Positions 21,580-31,032 are shown, numbered from the stretch's first letter. The stretch: DNA of 64,000 bases from UBA10348 sp002469915 (GCA_029249345.1 JAQWHM010000011.1:186001-250000); one strand, 5' to 3'. Translations and numbers: made by a program. Notes: generated from the sequence alone by a model not told the origin.

Positions 21580-22023
21580 ATGAAACGAATACTGATACTT
21601 CTTGCGCTCATCGGAACGGTCGCATCCTCAGTAACTGCTCAAGACCGTGTTCGCGAGAGAGACCTCATTGGCACCTCTTGGGAAATGGTTTTTGACCTCG
21701 AGGAAGAAGGTGGCAACTTGTTTGAACGCATGGCTCTGAGCGCGGTCAGCGGAATCCTTGACGAGGTTCACGTGCGTTTTGATTTCGAAGACGACGGCGA
21801 ACTTTATGTCTGGGCGGATGCCTTCGACATTGAAGTGGACGAAGAAGACGAAACCCGGTGGAATATTAACAAGCACGGACAGCTTATTCTGGGCGAAACA
21901 GAGCATTTCGAAGCCGATGACACCCTATTTATGATGGAAGACGGTCTCCTCGTTCCCCATAAAATGGAACGTGGTAAATGGGTACGGGAAGATTCAATCT
22001 ACCTGAAAGAAGTACGTCGCTAG
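21580..22023 (+). CDS. Small secreted acidic protein, family unknown
   Basis: A 147-residue protein with a clear signal peptide (MKRILILLALIGTVASSVTAQ), then an acidic mature part with the segments IGTSWEMVFDL, VHVRFDFEDDGELYVW and RWNINKHGQLILGE. The alternation of strands and turns resembles small lipocalin-like proteins (inference from pattern only). The 3' end overlaps a possible 45-codon ORF on the other strand by 2-3 bases. Confidence 0.7.
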   Translation: MKRILILLALIGTVASSVTAQDRVRERDLIGTSWEMVFDLEEEGGNLFERMALSAVSGILDEVHVRFDFEDDGELYVWADAFDIEVDEEDETRWNINKHGQLILGETEHFEADDTLFMMEDGLLVPHKMERGKWVREDSIYLKEVRR

Positions 22024-22157
22024 GACTCCTTTTCATAGATATTGAACGTTCGTTTAATGACCGAGACAATAGTGGTCGCAAGAATGGCACCTGAAAAGGC
22101 CAGGAATATATCCTTCTGAGCATCCCAAATCAGCACGAACTTCCCCTTAATTTGCAT
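22020..22157 (-). CDS. Possible 45-residue single-pass membrane protein
   Basis: A short frame begins at an ATG (MQIKGKFVLIWDAQKDIFLA), continues through a hydrophobic segment (IFLAFSGAILATTIVSVI) and ends KRTFNIYEKES. It lies exactly in the gap between two plus-strand genes and overlaps the stop of the first. The amphipathic start, single transmembrane span and charged tail look protein-like rather than random. No family is recognised, and it may be spurious. Confidence 0.35.
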   Translation of the reverse strand: MQIKGKFVLIWDAQKDIFLAFSGAILATTIVSVIKRTFNIYEKES

Positions 22158-22225
22158 TGATCTGAATTTGCTCGACAAAGTGGAGTAGCCTGCGTAGGTT
22201 TCAAACCCCACTATCACTTGTGATT

Positions 22226-25066
22226 ATGAAACGTCTCTTCCTGCTTTTCGCTTTTGTTGTCGGCTGCCAACAGGCCGCGCCTCCTCCCCCAACATCGGGT
22301 GACGCTCCGATGAATGTGGATATAGTCGATCCGGATGACATACCAGATGCGCCCGTTTTGTCTGCAGAAGAAGCCATCGAAGGCTTTGCCGTGGAAGACG
22401 GATTCGAAGTTCAGATCGTGGCCCGGGAGCCCGACGTTGTGGATCCCGTGGCTATGGCGATCGACGAAGATGGTGCGCTCTGGGTGGTGGAAATGCGCGA
22501 TTACATGACTACGACGGAGGGCGATAATACGGGCGAACCGGCAGGTCGCATCGTGGTGTTAAGGGACGAAGATGGAGACGGCTTTCACGAGACATCGTCC
22601 GTGTTTCTAGATGGTCTTTACCTGCCCCGGGCAATTGCCATATATAACGGAGGCGTTCTCTACTCTGTCCCACCAAACCTGTATTTCGCGAAACGAAACG
22701 GGTATGAAGCGGGAGACATCTCTGTCGTTGACGCAGAATATGCCGTGGGTGGAAATCCAGAACATCAACCTAACGGATTATTGGTGGCGATGGACAACTG
22801 GATTTATAACGCCAAGTCAGATCAGCGTTACCGATTACAAAATGGAAAGTGGTTGAAGGAAAAGACCGAATACCGGGGTCAGTGGGGCATTTCCCAAGAT
22901 GACTGGGGCCGACTGTTCTACAATAACAATAGCCAGACTTTACTTGGCGACGACGTACTTCCAAGCACTGTGGCCCGTAATCCTCACCGCGAGATTGGTG
23001 ATCGAAGGGTCTATGGGCCAAGTCGCGCCACAAATAAAACGTATCCAATTCGAGTGAATCCGGGTGTGAATCGAGGATACAGACCGGGCACATTAGACGA
23101 AGATGGCAAGCTGGCGAATGTGACTTCGGCAGCGGGACCCGTGATCTATCGCGGCGACAATTTCCCACCAGAATACAACGGGAACGCATTCGTTCAGGAA
23201 ACGGTGGGCAACCTGGTAAAGCGGGTTATGTTAGCTGACCAGGATGGAACGGTGGTTGGCACCGAGCCTTATCAGGACGCGGAATTCTTAGCGTCTACTG
23301 ATGAACGATTTCGGCCCGTTAATGGCTACACCGCACCGGACGGCAGTCTCTACATTATGGATATGTACCGAGGCGTCGTTCAGCACAGCACGTATTTGAC
23401 CGACTACCTAAAACGCCAGATCGAAATGCGGGATCTGGATATGCCGCTAGGTCTAGGGCGCATTTACCGTGTTAAATACACCAACAATCCCCTTCGACCG
23501 AACCCGACCATGAGCCGGGATTCAGATGAACAACTCGTCGTCAACCTGAGTCATCCCAATGGATGGTGGAGGGATACGGCTCAGCGATTACTCATCGAAC
23601 GAAAATCTACCAGAATAAAGACCGCTCTAGAAGCATTGGCAACCGGAGCTGGAGATGCCCGCACCCGCGTGCATGCTCTCTGGACACTGGAAGGACTCGG
23701 ACTGGTGAGCGCCTCCACGCTAGAAATGGCCGCTCGCTCCGAAGACGACAAGGTGCGCGCAAGCGTAGCTCGAGTCGCTGCCGTTACCGGGCACTTAGGC
23801 GTGCTAGAATCCATGACGACAGACACATCCTTAGAGGTCGCCCGCTATGTAGCCGCTGGCCTGGGTATGTCTAAAGGCGCCCAAAACAGCCGTGCATGGC
23901 GCGCTCAACTCATTGTGGCACAAACACAAAACGAGGCTCCTGAAATCATAGATACCATCCTCGGATCGCTCGAAGACCGCGAACAGCAGTTTCTGGACGC
24001 GACCGGAGGAGGCTCTATTGTTTCGGCTCTCAAACACGCAGCGGGAATGGCCCTTGTGCAAGACTTGAGTGCCGTTCGCCTCCTCCCAACCGCTTTCGAA
24101 CCCTCCTATGAACGCGGAGCCGAAGTCTACTCTGTATTCTGCTCCACGTGTCACGGCCGCGAAGGTGAAGGACTCGAGTCCATCGCGCCTCCGCTAGTCA
24201 AGTCACAATGGGTGCTGCAAGATGAAGCGCGCCTTATTAGGTTGGTATTGGACGGCGTCGAAGGTCCTATGGACGTCAATGGAACGACTTACACGGTCCC
24301 CGATGTGGTGGATCATATGCCGGGAGTCCGAGATCTCGACTATACGGATGAACAAATTGCTGACGTACTCACCTTTGTACGAAATGCCTGGGGTAATCAA
24401 TCGACGGGCGTCAGTTCCGAAATGGTCACACGCATCCGTTCAACAGACGCCTCACCCGCTTACACTGCGGCTTCACTTCGCGCAACGGAAACCGACTGGA
24501 GTCCTCTTATTCAGGGAAATACGCTGAACGGCTGGACAAAGTTGAACGGTGAGGCCGAATATCAAGTGGCAGAAGGAGTCATCACGGGTATCACAACTAT
24601 GAATACGCCCAACACCTTTCTGGCCACGGATAAGATGTATGATAACTTTATTCTGGAGCTATCCTTCCGCGTAGATTCAACGATCAATTCTGGCATACAG
24701 ATTCGAAGCAACAGCTTGCCTAAATACAATAACGGCCGAGTTCATGGCTATCAGGTCGAGATCGATCCTTCCGAAAGGGCCTGGACAGCGGGAATCTATG
24801 ATGAGGGTCGGAGGGGGTGGCTTTTTAACTTGCAGGGCCGGCCCGCAGCTCAGCGTGCCTTCCGACAGGGAGAATGGAATCACCTGCGGGTCGAAACCCG
24901 AGACGACCACATTCGGACATGGCTCAATGGGGTACTAGCCGCTGATCTGATAGACTCCATGACTCGCAGCGGATTCATCGCCCTTCAAGTGCACTCTATT
25001 GGTCGAGAAGAGCAAGCAGGCAGGACCGTGGAATGGAAAGACATTCGTATTCGCGAACTCAATTAG
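22226..25066 (+). CDS. PVC-type membrane-bound dehydrogenase/cytochrome c lipoprotein with C-terminal DUF1080 domain
   Basis: A 946-residue lipoprotein (lipobox FVVGC). The order is: dehydrogenase-like beta-propeller (about 50-400, with the segments EMRDYM and YIMDMYRG), HEAT-like repeats (about 425-590), a cytochrome c domain with one CSTCHG heme motif near residue 639, and a DUF1080/laminin-G-like domain (about 745-946) of the 3-keto-disaccharide hydrolase type. Such modules are known from Planctomycetota and Bacteroidota sugar metabolism, where oxidation at C3 is followed by cleavage. I use the ATG at 22226. A GTG two codons upstream is possible. The stop overlaps the convergent fucosidase gene by 4 bases. 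Confidence 0.85.
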   Translation: MKRLFLLFAFVVGCQQAAPPPPTSGDAPMNVDIVDPDDIPDAPVLSAEEAIEGFAVEDGFEVQIVAREPDVVDPVAMAIDEDGALWVVEMRDYMTTTEGDNTGEPAGRIVVLRDEDGDGFHETSSVFLDGLYLPRAIAIYNGGVLYSVPPNLYFAKRNGYEAGDISVVDAEYAVGGNPEHQPNGLLVAMDNWIYNAKSDQRYRLQNGKWLKEKTEYRGQWGISQDDWGRLFYNNNSQTLLGDDVLPSTVARNPHREIGDRRVYGPSRATNKTYPIRVNPGVNRGYRPGTLDEDGKLANVTSAAGPVIYRGDNFPPEYNGNAFVQETVGNLVKRVMLADQDGTVVGTEPYQDAEFLASTDERFRPVNGYTAPDGSLYIMDMYRGVVQHSTYLTDYLKRQIEMRDLDMPLGLGRIYRVKYTNNPLRPNPTMSRDSDEQLVVNLSHPNGWWRDTAQRLLIERKSTRIKTALEALATGAGDARTRVHALWTLEGLGLVSASTLEMAARSEDDKVRASVARVAAVTGHLGVLESMTTDTSLEVARYVAAGLGMSKGAQNSRAWRAQLIVAQTQNEAPEIIDTILGSLEDREQQFLDATGGGSIVSALKHAAGMALVQDLSAVRLLPTAFEPSYERGAEVYSVFCSTCHGREGEGLESIAPPLVKSQWVLQDEARLIRLVLDGVEGPMDVNGTTYTVPDVVDHMPGVRDLDYTDEQIADVLTFVRNAWGNQSTGVSSEMVTRIRSTDASPAYTAASLRATETDWSPLIQGNTLNGWTKLNGEAEYQVAEGVITGITTMNTPNTFLATDKMYDNFILELSFRVDSTINSGIQIRSNSLPKYNNGRVHGYQVEIDPSERAWTAGIYDEGRRGWLFNLQGRPAAQRAFRQGEWNHLRVETRDDHIRTWLNGVLAADLIDSMTRSGFIALQVHSIGREEQAGRTVEWKDIRIRELN

Positions 25067-26478
25067 TACGTATCAGGCGCGCGGTACATTTCAACGTTGG
25101 AAAGCGTCACGGGCGCCAAGCTTTCCATTTCAATAGATATGGCTGCCGTGTTTACCGTCGGCCAGCGCACAATACGTCGATTACCAATAGTCGTCCCTTC
25201 GGCAACCTGCACCCACTCCTCGCCCACAAAAGCCTTGATGACAAATGAAGTGACCCGCTGTCCCAGTGGGATATATTCTTGGAGAAGGATGGTGTTTACT
25301 TCTCGGGGATCCTTGAATTCAATGCCATACATCGCGTTCTCGGCTTCGTCTGTTTGTGCCCAATAGGTTTCTGGGTCATCATCAATGGCGAGGTCTTCGC
25401 GGTACTCCCAGTCCCGGGTATGTGTGCCTACGCCGATTCCGTCTTGTGCCAAATTATACCCAAAGGCATCATCCAGATAGGCTTTGAGCTCCATCAAACG
25501 CGCAGCATCATTTTCGTGTACCAGCCCACGCGCATCAATTGGAATGTTGAGTAATAGGTTACCATTCATACCCACCGAGTGGTACCAGATGTCGATGAGA
25601 TGGTCTACCGTTTTAACCTGATCATCCTGGTCTTTGTGATAAAACCAGCCCGGACGAATGGAAACGTCAATTTCGGCTGGAAGCCAATGGGTACCACCCA
25701 TTTGTCCGTGTTGTAGTTCGTCGTTTTTGCCCGGAATACCCGGATAGAAGGCATCACGGTTTAGGGTACTCCAATTCGTTGTGTCCGCATAGCCACGTTC
25801 ATTACCTACCCAACGAATATCAGGGCCAGCATCGCTAAAAATGACGGCTCCTGGTTGATGGGTACGTACTACATCAATAAATCCAGAAAAGTCATATACC
25901 TGCTTTTTGCCGTTTGGACCTTCGCCATTCGCTCCGTCAAACCAAACCTCGAATACGTCTCCGTAGCCTGTGAGTACTTCTTCCAACATGGATTTAAATA
26001 CGCCATTATACTCGTCAGAGCCGTACTGAGGGTGATTTCGATCCCAGGGCGAGACATACACACCAAACTTTAGCCCAAACTCCTCACACGCCTCAGCCAA
26101 CTCACGAAGTACATCCCCTTGACCATCCTTCCATTCACTTTCGCGGACCGTGTGCGTTGAGTACTCTGAGGGCCACAAAGCAAATCCATCATGGTGTTTG
26201 GCCGTAATCACCACCCCTTCCATACCGGCCTCCTTAAAGGTTTGAGCCCACTGCCGAGCATCCAGTTCACTTGGATTGAACACCTCAGGATTCTCATCTC
26301 CATGCCCCCATTCCACACCGGTAAACGTGTTGGGGCCAAAGTGAATGAAGGCATAGTAGCTCAGCTTATGCCAATCCACTTGGCGCGTTGTGGGTAGTGC
26401 TCCAAATGGCTCTGGTGGGGGCGTCGTTTCGCAGGCTGAAAGCAATAGTAAAACGGACAGAAGCAGGAAATTTCGCAT
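25063..26478 (-). CDS. Alpha-L-fucosidase, GH29, lipoprotein
   Basis: A 471-residue lipoprotein (lipobox LLSAC, Cys16) with a GH29 TIM barrel: HFGPNTFTG, the AKHHDGFALW motif near 93-102 and EVWFDGANG with the nucleophile Asp181. The C-terminal 130 residues look like an F5/8-type carbohydrate-binding beta-sandwich. It would release alpha-linked fucose from algal or animal glycans in the periplasm or at the surface. It is convergent with the DUF1080 gene and has recJ divergent upstream. It fits the sialidase and mutarotase set around it. Confidence 0.93.
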   Translation of the reverse strand: MRNFLLLSVLLLLSACETTPPPEPFGALPTTRQVDWHKLSYYAFIHFGPNTFTGVEWGHGDENPEVFNPSELDARQWAQTFKEAGMEGVVITAKHHDGFALWPSEYSTHTVRESEWKDGQGDVLRELAEACEEFGLKFGVYVSPWDRNHPQYGSDEYNGVFKSMLEEVLTGYGDVFEVWFDGANGEGPNGKKQVYDFSGFIDVVRTHQPGAVIFSDAGPDIRWVGNERGYADTTNWSTLNRDAFYPGIPGKNDELQHGQMGGTHWLPAEIDVSIRPGWFYHKDQDDQVKTVDHLIDIWYHSVGMNGNLLLNIPIDARGLVHENDAARLMELKAYLDDAFGYNLAQDGIGVGTHTRDWEYREDLAIDDDPETYWAQTDEAENAMYGIEFKDPREVNTILLQEYIPLGQRVTSFVIKAFVGEEWVQVAEGTTIGNRRIVRWPTVNTAAISIEMESLAPVTLSNVEMYRAPDTY

Positions 26479-26577
26479 CTCAATTCGGGCTTGTTGGTCG
26501 CAATCTAGTCAAACCCGCGTGAAGGCAAAACTCATGGCACTGAACCCAGTATATTCCGGCTCCCAATCGGAAATAAA

Positions 26578-28317
26578 ATGAGTACACGCCGCTGGCAGAT
26601 TCTGCCTGTTGAAGACGAATCAAAAGTAGATGAGCTGCAATCAGCCTTGAACGACTTGCCGCGCGCGCTGGCGCGCGCGCTCGTGTTGCGGGGTATAGAC
26701 AGTTTTGATGCCGCTAAGCATTTTTTCCGCTCTGGAATAGATAGTCTTCACGATCCGTATCTGATGACGGATATGGATAAAGCCGTTGACCGCATCGTCA
26801 AAGGACTGGAAGACAAGCAGAAGTTCTTGGTATATGGCGATTATGATGTAGACGGCACGACCTCAACGACCCTGTTGACGCACTACCTGGGAAGCTTGGG
26901 CGCAGACGTATGTTTCTTCATCCCCGACCGCTTCAAGCATGGATATGGGCTCAGCGAATCGGGTCTGGATGAAGCCAAAACCATGGGTGCAGAAATCGTT
27001 GTAGCCCTAGATTGTGGTGTGACAGCGATTGCAGAAACTGAATATGCACGAAGCTTGGGTATGGACTTGGTCATCTGTGACCATCATACTCCAGGGGCTA
27101 CGTTGCCTAACGCTATCGCCGTGCTAGATGCCAAACGCAGCGATTGCTCCTACCCGTTCAAAGAGTTATGCGGGTGCGGTGTAACCATGAAGCTGGCCCA
27201 AGCCATTCATACCCGACTTGGCAAAGATCCTACAGAGATAAACCAGTACCTCGACCTCGTGGCAATAGCCACGGCCAGTGACGTTGTTTCACTAACGGGT
27301 GAAAACAGGATTCTTCTTCGAGAAGGACTACTCAACATTCAGAATAATCCCAGAGTAGGCCTGCGCATGTTAGCCGAGCAAGCTGACATTCGGCTCAGTG
27401 ACTGCGACCCTCGATCCATCGTCTTTGGACTTGGTCCCCGCATCAATGCAGCCGGACGACTCGGCGATGCAGCCAGGGCTGTGACCCTTATGCTGGCCGA
27501 CGACGAACTGGAAGCCACCGCAAGAGCTCGGCAACTCGAACGCTTGAATCAGGAGCGCCGAGAATTAGATCGCAAGACCCAGAAAGAAGCCTTTAAGCAG
27601 GCAGATGTCCTGCTCGGAGGAGGCCCTAGACATTCCGTCGTACTCTATGATCCAGAATGGCATCTAGGAGTCATTGGTATCGTAGCCAGTCGCTTAGTGG
27701 ATAGACACTATCGCCCGGCCATTATGCTGTCTCGTTCTGGCGACGTGGCCAAAGGCAGTGCCCGGTCCATCAACGGTATCAACATCTATAAAGCCCTCCA
27801 AGAGTGCGAAGATCTTTTGATCGAATATGGAGGACATGATTTTGCTGCGGGACTCGCGCTGAAACCAGAAAACGTAGAAGCCTTTGTGGATCGCTTCGAT
27901 CAGGCCGTTGCAGGCGCCATTACGCCAGAAACCCTTGAGCCCATGACCGAGGTTGATGCCAATATGGGCCTCTCTGATTTAGACAAACGATTCTGGTCGG
28001 TCCTCAAACAATTCGAGCCCTTTGGCGCAGACAATGCAGCGCCCGTCTTCATGGCCAACAACCTAGAGGTCGTCGGTCCAGTGACTACCGTGGGCAAACA
28101 ACGAACCCACCTAAAGTTTTCTGTTCGGGAGCGGGCTTCAAATCACCCTTCGCGAGACGTGATTGGGTTTGGAATGAGCAAACATCTAGACCTTGTTTTG
28201 CACAGCCAAAACTCTGGCGACTCCCTTGAACTTCTCTTTGCCATTCAGGAAAATACCTGGAATGGACGCTCAAAACTGCAATTACTGGCCAAAGACATCC
28301 GTCTTGAACTAGAATAA
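26578..28317 (+). CDS. recJ: Single-stranded-DNA-specific exonuclease RecJ
   Basis: A 579-residue 5'-3' exonuclease of the DHH superfamily acting in mismatch repair and RecF-pathway recombination. Motif I YGDYDVDGTTST is near 86-97, the DHH motif (CDHHTPG) near 166-172, and the DHHA1 glycine motif GGHDFAAG near 418, followed by an OB-fold region. It shares the RecF pathway with the recF gene in this window but not its operon. The stop lies a few bases upstream of the predicted promoter of the sulfur transport genes. Confidence 0.96.
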   Translation: MSTRRWQILPVEDESKVDELQSALNDLPRALARALVLRGIDSFDAAKHFFRSGIDSLHDPYLMTDMDKAVDRIVKGLEDKQKFLVYGDYDVDGTTSTTLLTHYLGSLGADVCFFIPDRFKHGYGLSESGLDEAKTMGAEIVVALDCGVTAIAETEYARSLGMDLVICDHHTPGATLPNAIAVLDAKRSDCSYPFKELCGCGVTMKLAQAIHTRLGKDPTEINQYLDLVAIATASDVVSLTGENRILLREGLLNIQNNPRVGLRMLAEQADIRLSDCDPRSIVFGLGPRINAAGRLGDAARAVTLMLADDELEATARARQLERLNQERRELDRKTQKEAFKQADVLLGGGPRHSVVLYDPEWHLGVIGIVASRLVDRHYRPAIMLSRSGDVAKGSARSINGINIYKALQECEDLLIEYGGHDFAAGLALKPENVEAFVDRFDQAVAGAITPETLEPMTEVDANMGLSDLDKRFWSVLKQFEPFGADNAAPVFMANNLEVVGPVTTVGKQRTHLKFSVRERASNHPSRDVIGFGMSKHLDLVLHSQNSGDSLELLFAIQENTWNGRSKLQLLAKDIRLELE

Positions 28318-28318
28318 A

Positions 28319-28347
28319 TTGACCTAGCAAACATTTCATAATAGGAT
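28319..28347 (+). promoter_or_regulatory. Predicted promoter of the yeeE sulfur operon
   Basis: -35 TTGACC (28319-28324), a 17-bp spacer and -10 TAGGAT (28342-28347). The start of transcription would fall near 28353-28355, exactly at the left edge of the inverted repeat operator, so a bound protein would block initiation. Confidence 0.55.
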
Positions 28348-28354
28348 AGGAAAC

Positions 28355-28370
28355 ACTTGTTATGACAGGT
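28355..28370. promoter_or_regulatory. Sulfur-regulon operator, copy A (upstream of yeeE)
   Basis: ACTTGTTATGACAGGT, one of five copies in the window of the imperfect palindrome ACTTGTNATNACAAGT. It lies 34 bp before the yeeE start codon, just downstream of a predicted -10 box. The proposed ligand is the GntR/UTRA protein encoded at 50504 (inference). Confidence 0.7.
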
Positions 28371-28404
28371 AAGTACAAGCGAAATATCAACCTGGTACAC
28401 CCTC

Positions 28405-28959
28405 ATGATTGACTTTATTTCACAACCTTGGCCCTGGTACGTCGCCGGCCCCCTCATTGGCATCGTCGTGCCCGCGTTGTTGCTCATCGGCGGCAAGCAA
28501 TTTGGTATATCTGAAAACCTTCGACATATGTGTGCATGGGCACCTGGCAAAGTCGAGTTTTTCCAGTACGATTGGAAAAACGGAATATGGAATCTCACCT
28601 TAATTTTTGGTGTGGTCATTGGCGGTTACATCGCCTCAACATTTATTGGAAGCTCGGACCCCGTCGGAATATCTGAAGCCACACGCTCGGACTTAGCCCT
28701 GCTCGGAATTTCTAATTTCGAGGGACTCATGCCCAGTCAATTCTTTTCCTGGGAGGGGCTCATGTCAGGTCCAGGATTTTTCCTGATTGTCATCGGTGGC
28801 TTCCTAGTTGGTTTCGGCGCGCGATATGCGGGCGGTTGCACATCGGGTCACGCTATCTCTGGTCTCGCAGACTTACAGCTTCCCTCGCTCATTGCAGTGA
28901 TGGGTTTTTTCGCGGGTGGCCTAATCGCTACGTTCTTCATTCTTCCCCTGATCCTGTAA
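28405..28959 (+). CDS. YeeE/YedE family sulfur (thiosulfate-type) transporter, first half-length protein
   Basis: A 184-residue inner-membrane protein with about five hydrophobic spans. The family signature GGCTSGHAISG includes Cys145, equivalent to the cysteines of the thiosulfate transporter TsuA that relay the substrate. Members of this half-length type occur as adjacent pairs, as here. The gene opens the plus-strand sulfur unit and is preceded by a promoter and the operator. Whether the substrate is thiosulfate, sulfide or another sulfane-sulfur compound cannot be told from sequence. Confidence 0.85.
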   Translation: MIDFISQPWPWYVAGPLIGIVVPALLLIGGKQFGISENLRHMCAWAPGKVEFFQYDWKNGIWNLTLIFGVVIGGYIASTFIGSSDPVGISEATRSDLALLGISNFEGLMPSQFFSWEGLMSGPGFFLIVIGGFLVGFGARYAGGCTSGHAISGLADLQLPSLIAVMGFFAGGLIATFFILPLIL

Positions 28960-28969
28960 GAGGCTGACC

Positions 28970-29413
28970 ATGACTACTCAATCAAACAACGGCATGGGTC
29001 GGCTGCTCCCCTATTTGCTGATCGGTATCTATTTCGGAATCATTTTTACCAAGTCTGAAGTCATTTCTTGGTTCAGAATCCAAGAGATGTTTCGTTTTCA
29101 GGCGTTTCACATGTACGGCATTATTGGTAGTGCTGTAGCAGTCGCCATGATTTCCGTTCAAATCATTAAGCGGAAAAAGCTCAAAACCTTTGGTGGTGAA
29201 GATATCGTCATTCCCCCAAAAGACATGGGATCTGGCACCCGCTACTGGCTAGGTGGCACCATGTTTGGCCTCGGATGGGCCCTCACCGGTGCATGTCCCG
29301 GCCCCATGTTCGCTCTCGTCGGAAATGGGTTCACGATCATGCTTATTGCCATTCTTTCGGCTGTAGCTGGCACATACACGTATGGTGTGCTACGCCCTCG
29401 CTTACCACATTAA
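28970..29413 (+). CDS. YeeE/YedE family transporter, second half-length protein (DUF6691-like)
   Basis: A 147-residue membrane protein with about four spans and the matching conserved segment TGACPGPMFALVG with Cys109. It starts 10 bases after the preceding gene. The two proteins together would give the spans of a full-length YeeE, so a heterodimeric channel is likely. It is followed after 55 bp by the MBL/rhodanese gene. Confidence 0.83.
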   Translation: MTTQSNNGMGRLLPYLLIGIYFGIIFTKSEVISWFRIQEMFRFQAFHMYGIIGSAVAVAMISVQIIKRKKLKTFGGEDIVIPPKDMGSGTRYWLGGTMFGLGWALTGACPGPMFALVGNGFTIMLIAILSAVAGTYTYGVLRPRLPH

Positions 29414-29468
29414 GGCCTGGATTCAGGTTCAATCCGTTTAAAGCAAAAAATATAAAACACACAAAACC

Positions 29469-30920
29469 ATGCTGTTCAGACAAATCTGGGATCAGAAACT
29501 TGCACAATACGCATACCTGATTGGTTGCCAGGCTACTGGCGAAGCGATCATCGTCGATCCCGAACGAGACATCGATGTTTACCTGGAATTAGCCGAAAAA
29601 GAAGGCCTAGAAATTACCGCCGTGGCAGATACGCATATCCATGCAGACTACCTCTCTGGAGCGCGTGAATTCGCTGAGCGTGGAGTCAAAGTATATGCTT
29701 CCGACGAAGGGGATGCGGACTGGAAATACGAGTGGCTCATTGGTTCGGACTACAACTACCAGTTGGTTCTCGATAAAGATGAGTTCATGATCGGCAACAT
29801 TAAGCTAACGGTCGTGCACAGCCCGGGGCATACACCCGAACACATTGCCTTCTTGGTAACAGATATGGGTGGTGGTGCCGATAGGCCCATGGGAATCCTA
29901 ACCGGAGACTTCGTCTTTGTTGGCGATCTCGGGCGGCCAGATTTGCTCGAAAGCGCAGCTGGTGTCGTTGGCGTTATGGAGCCCTCCGCTCGAACATTAT
30001 ATAAGTCAGTTCAGGACTTTCTTGAGCTAGATGACTTTCTTCAGGTTTGGCCAGCTCATGGCGCCGGCTCTGCTTGTGGTAAGGCTCTTGGCGCGGTTCC
30101 TATGTCAACCGTTGGATATGAGCGTGAGTTCAACGCTGCTATAGACTCTGCCAAGCGCAGCGAGGATGAGTTCGTTGCCGCTATTTTAGACGGTCAGCCT
30201 GAGCCTCCGATGTATTTTGCACGCATGAAACGCGATAACAAAATAGGTCCAAAGGTGTTGGGTAGCCTTCCTCAGCCAAAGCACCTATTCGTAGATGACC
30301 TAAAGGCATTATCTGGCAATACAGATGTGGCTGTTTTGGATACCCGTCTTGATCGCTCTGCTTTCATGGCGTGTCATCTCCCGGGCTCCTTGTATGCAGG
30401 ATTCAACAAATCCTTTAATTCAGCAGCCGGATCTATCATCGAAGAGGATATGGATATCTACCTCATTATCGAGGCAGATCAGGTAGACGAAGCCGTTCGT
30501 GATCTAATCCGAATCGGGTTAGATAACATCAAAGGGTATGCTACGCCTGCAACCCTAGAAGCCTATGCCGAAGCACATGGCGAAATGGCCAGCATTCGAG
30601 AAATAAACATCGAAGATGTTGCCTCGGTCGTCGAAAATGAGAACGATGTCGTCGTTCTTGATGTGCGCAACAAAGCCGAGCACGACGCAGCTTACATTCC
30701 GGATTCGGCCAATATTGCCTATACCCGCATGTGGGTCCGCCGCGACGAAGTACCTTCCGGTACAAAAGCTATTCATTGTGTTTCGGGGGGACGCGCTGCC
30801 GTTTCGACGGCTCTGCTAGCCCGTCTTGGACACAACGTCATCTTTATCAATGGTGAGTTTGAAGAGTGGTCAGCATCTGAAGGAGCCGTCGTAGCGCACG
30901 GCGAACCTATGCATGCCTAG
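29469..30920 (+). CDS. MBL-fold persulfide-dioxygenase-like protein with two rhodanese domains
   Basis: A 483-residue fusion. The N-terminal metallo-beta-lactamase domain carries THIHAD (His56, His58, Asp60), SPGHTPEH (His121) and GDFVFVGDLGR (Asp147), which keeps the 2-His/1-Asp iron set of ETHE1-type persulfide dioxygenases. The next His of the usual HxHADH motif is Tyr here. A first rhodanese domain (about 270-350) lacks the active cysteine. The second (about 385-480) has the loop HCVSGGRAA with an active-site cysteine. The expected role is oxidation of glutathione or another persulfide to sulfite, with sulfane-sulfur transfer. It lies between sulfur transporters. Confidence 0.86.
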   Translation: MLFRQIWDQKLAQYAYLIGCQATGEAIIVDPERDIDVYLELAEKEGLEITAVADTHIHADYLSGAREFAERGVKVYASDEGDADWKYEWLIGSDYNYQLVLDKDEFMIGNIKLTVVHSPGHTPEHIAFLVTDMGGGADRPMGILTGDFVFVGDLGRPDLLESAAGVVGVMEPSARTLYKSVQDFLELDDFLQVWPAHGAGSACGKALGAVPMSTVGYEREFNAAIDSAKRSEDEFVAAILDGQPEPPMYFARMKRDNKIGPKVLGSLPQPKHLFVDDLKALSGNTDVAVLDTRLDRSAFMACHLPGSLYAGFNKSFNSAAGSIIEEDMDIYLIIEADQVDEAVRDLIRIGLDNIKGYATPATLEAYAEAHGEMASIREINIEDVASVVENENDVVVLDVRNKAEHDAAYIPDSANIAYTRMWVRRDEVPSGTKAIHCVSGGRAAVSTALLARLGHNVIFINGEFEEWSASEGAVVAHGEPMHA

Positions 30921-30974
30921 CGCCTGGTCTTCGATTGCCTACATTCTGGAATAGTGCGACTTCCCAACACATGG

Positions 30975-31006
30975 GTGGGGGCCGCTTCGCGGCCCCCACA
31001 TTATTC
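30975..31006 (+). terminator. GC-rich hairpin, probable terminator or attenuator
   Basis: A 10-bp perfect stem (GTGGGGGCCG pairing with CGGCCCCCAC) closed by a short CTTCG loop, followed by ATTATT rather than a T-run. It may end most transcripts of the yeeE-MBL unit before the SulP pair, or protect their 3' end. Confidence 0.65.
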
Positions 31007-31032
31007 CTTCTGCCCTTAACAGATACAGCCGC

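Noticed and set aside
22216..22231. ACTTGTGATTATGAAA overlapping the start of the DUF1080 dehydrogenase gene as an operator
   Set aside because: Only the left half matches; the right arm is absent.
26655..26685. GCGCGCGC palindromes as a regulatory or recombination site
   Set aside because: They lie inside the recJ reading frame and encode an ordinary Arg/Ala-rich helix.
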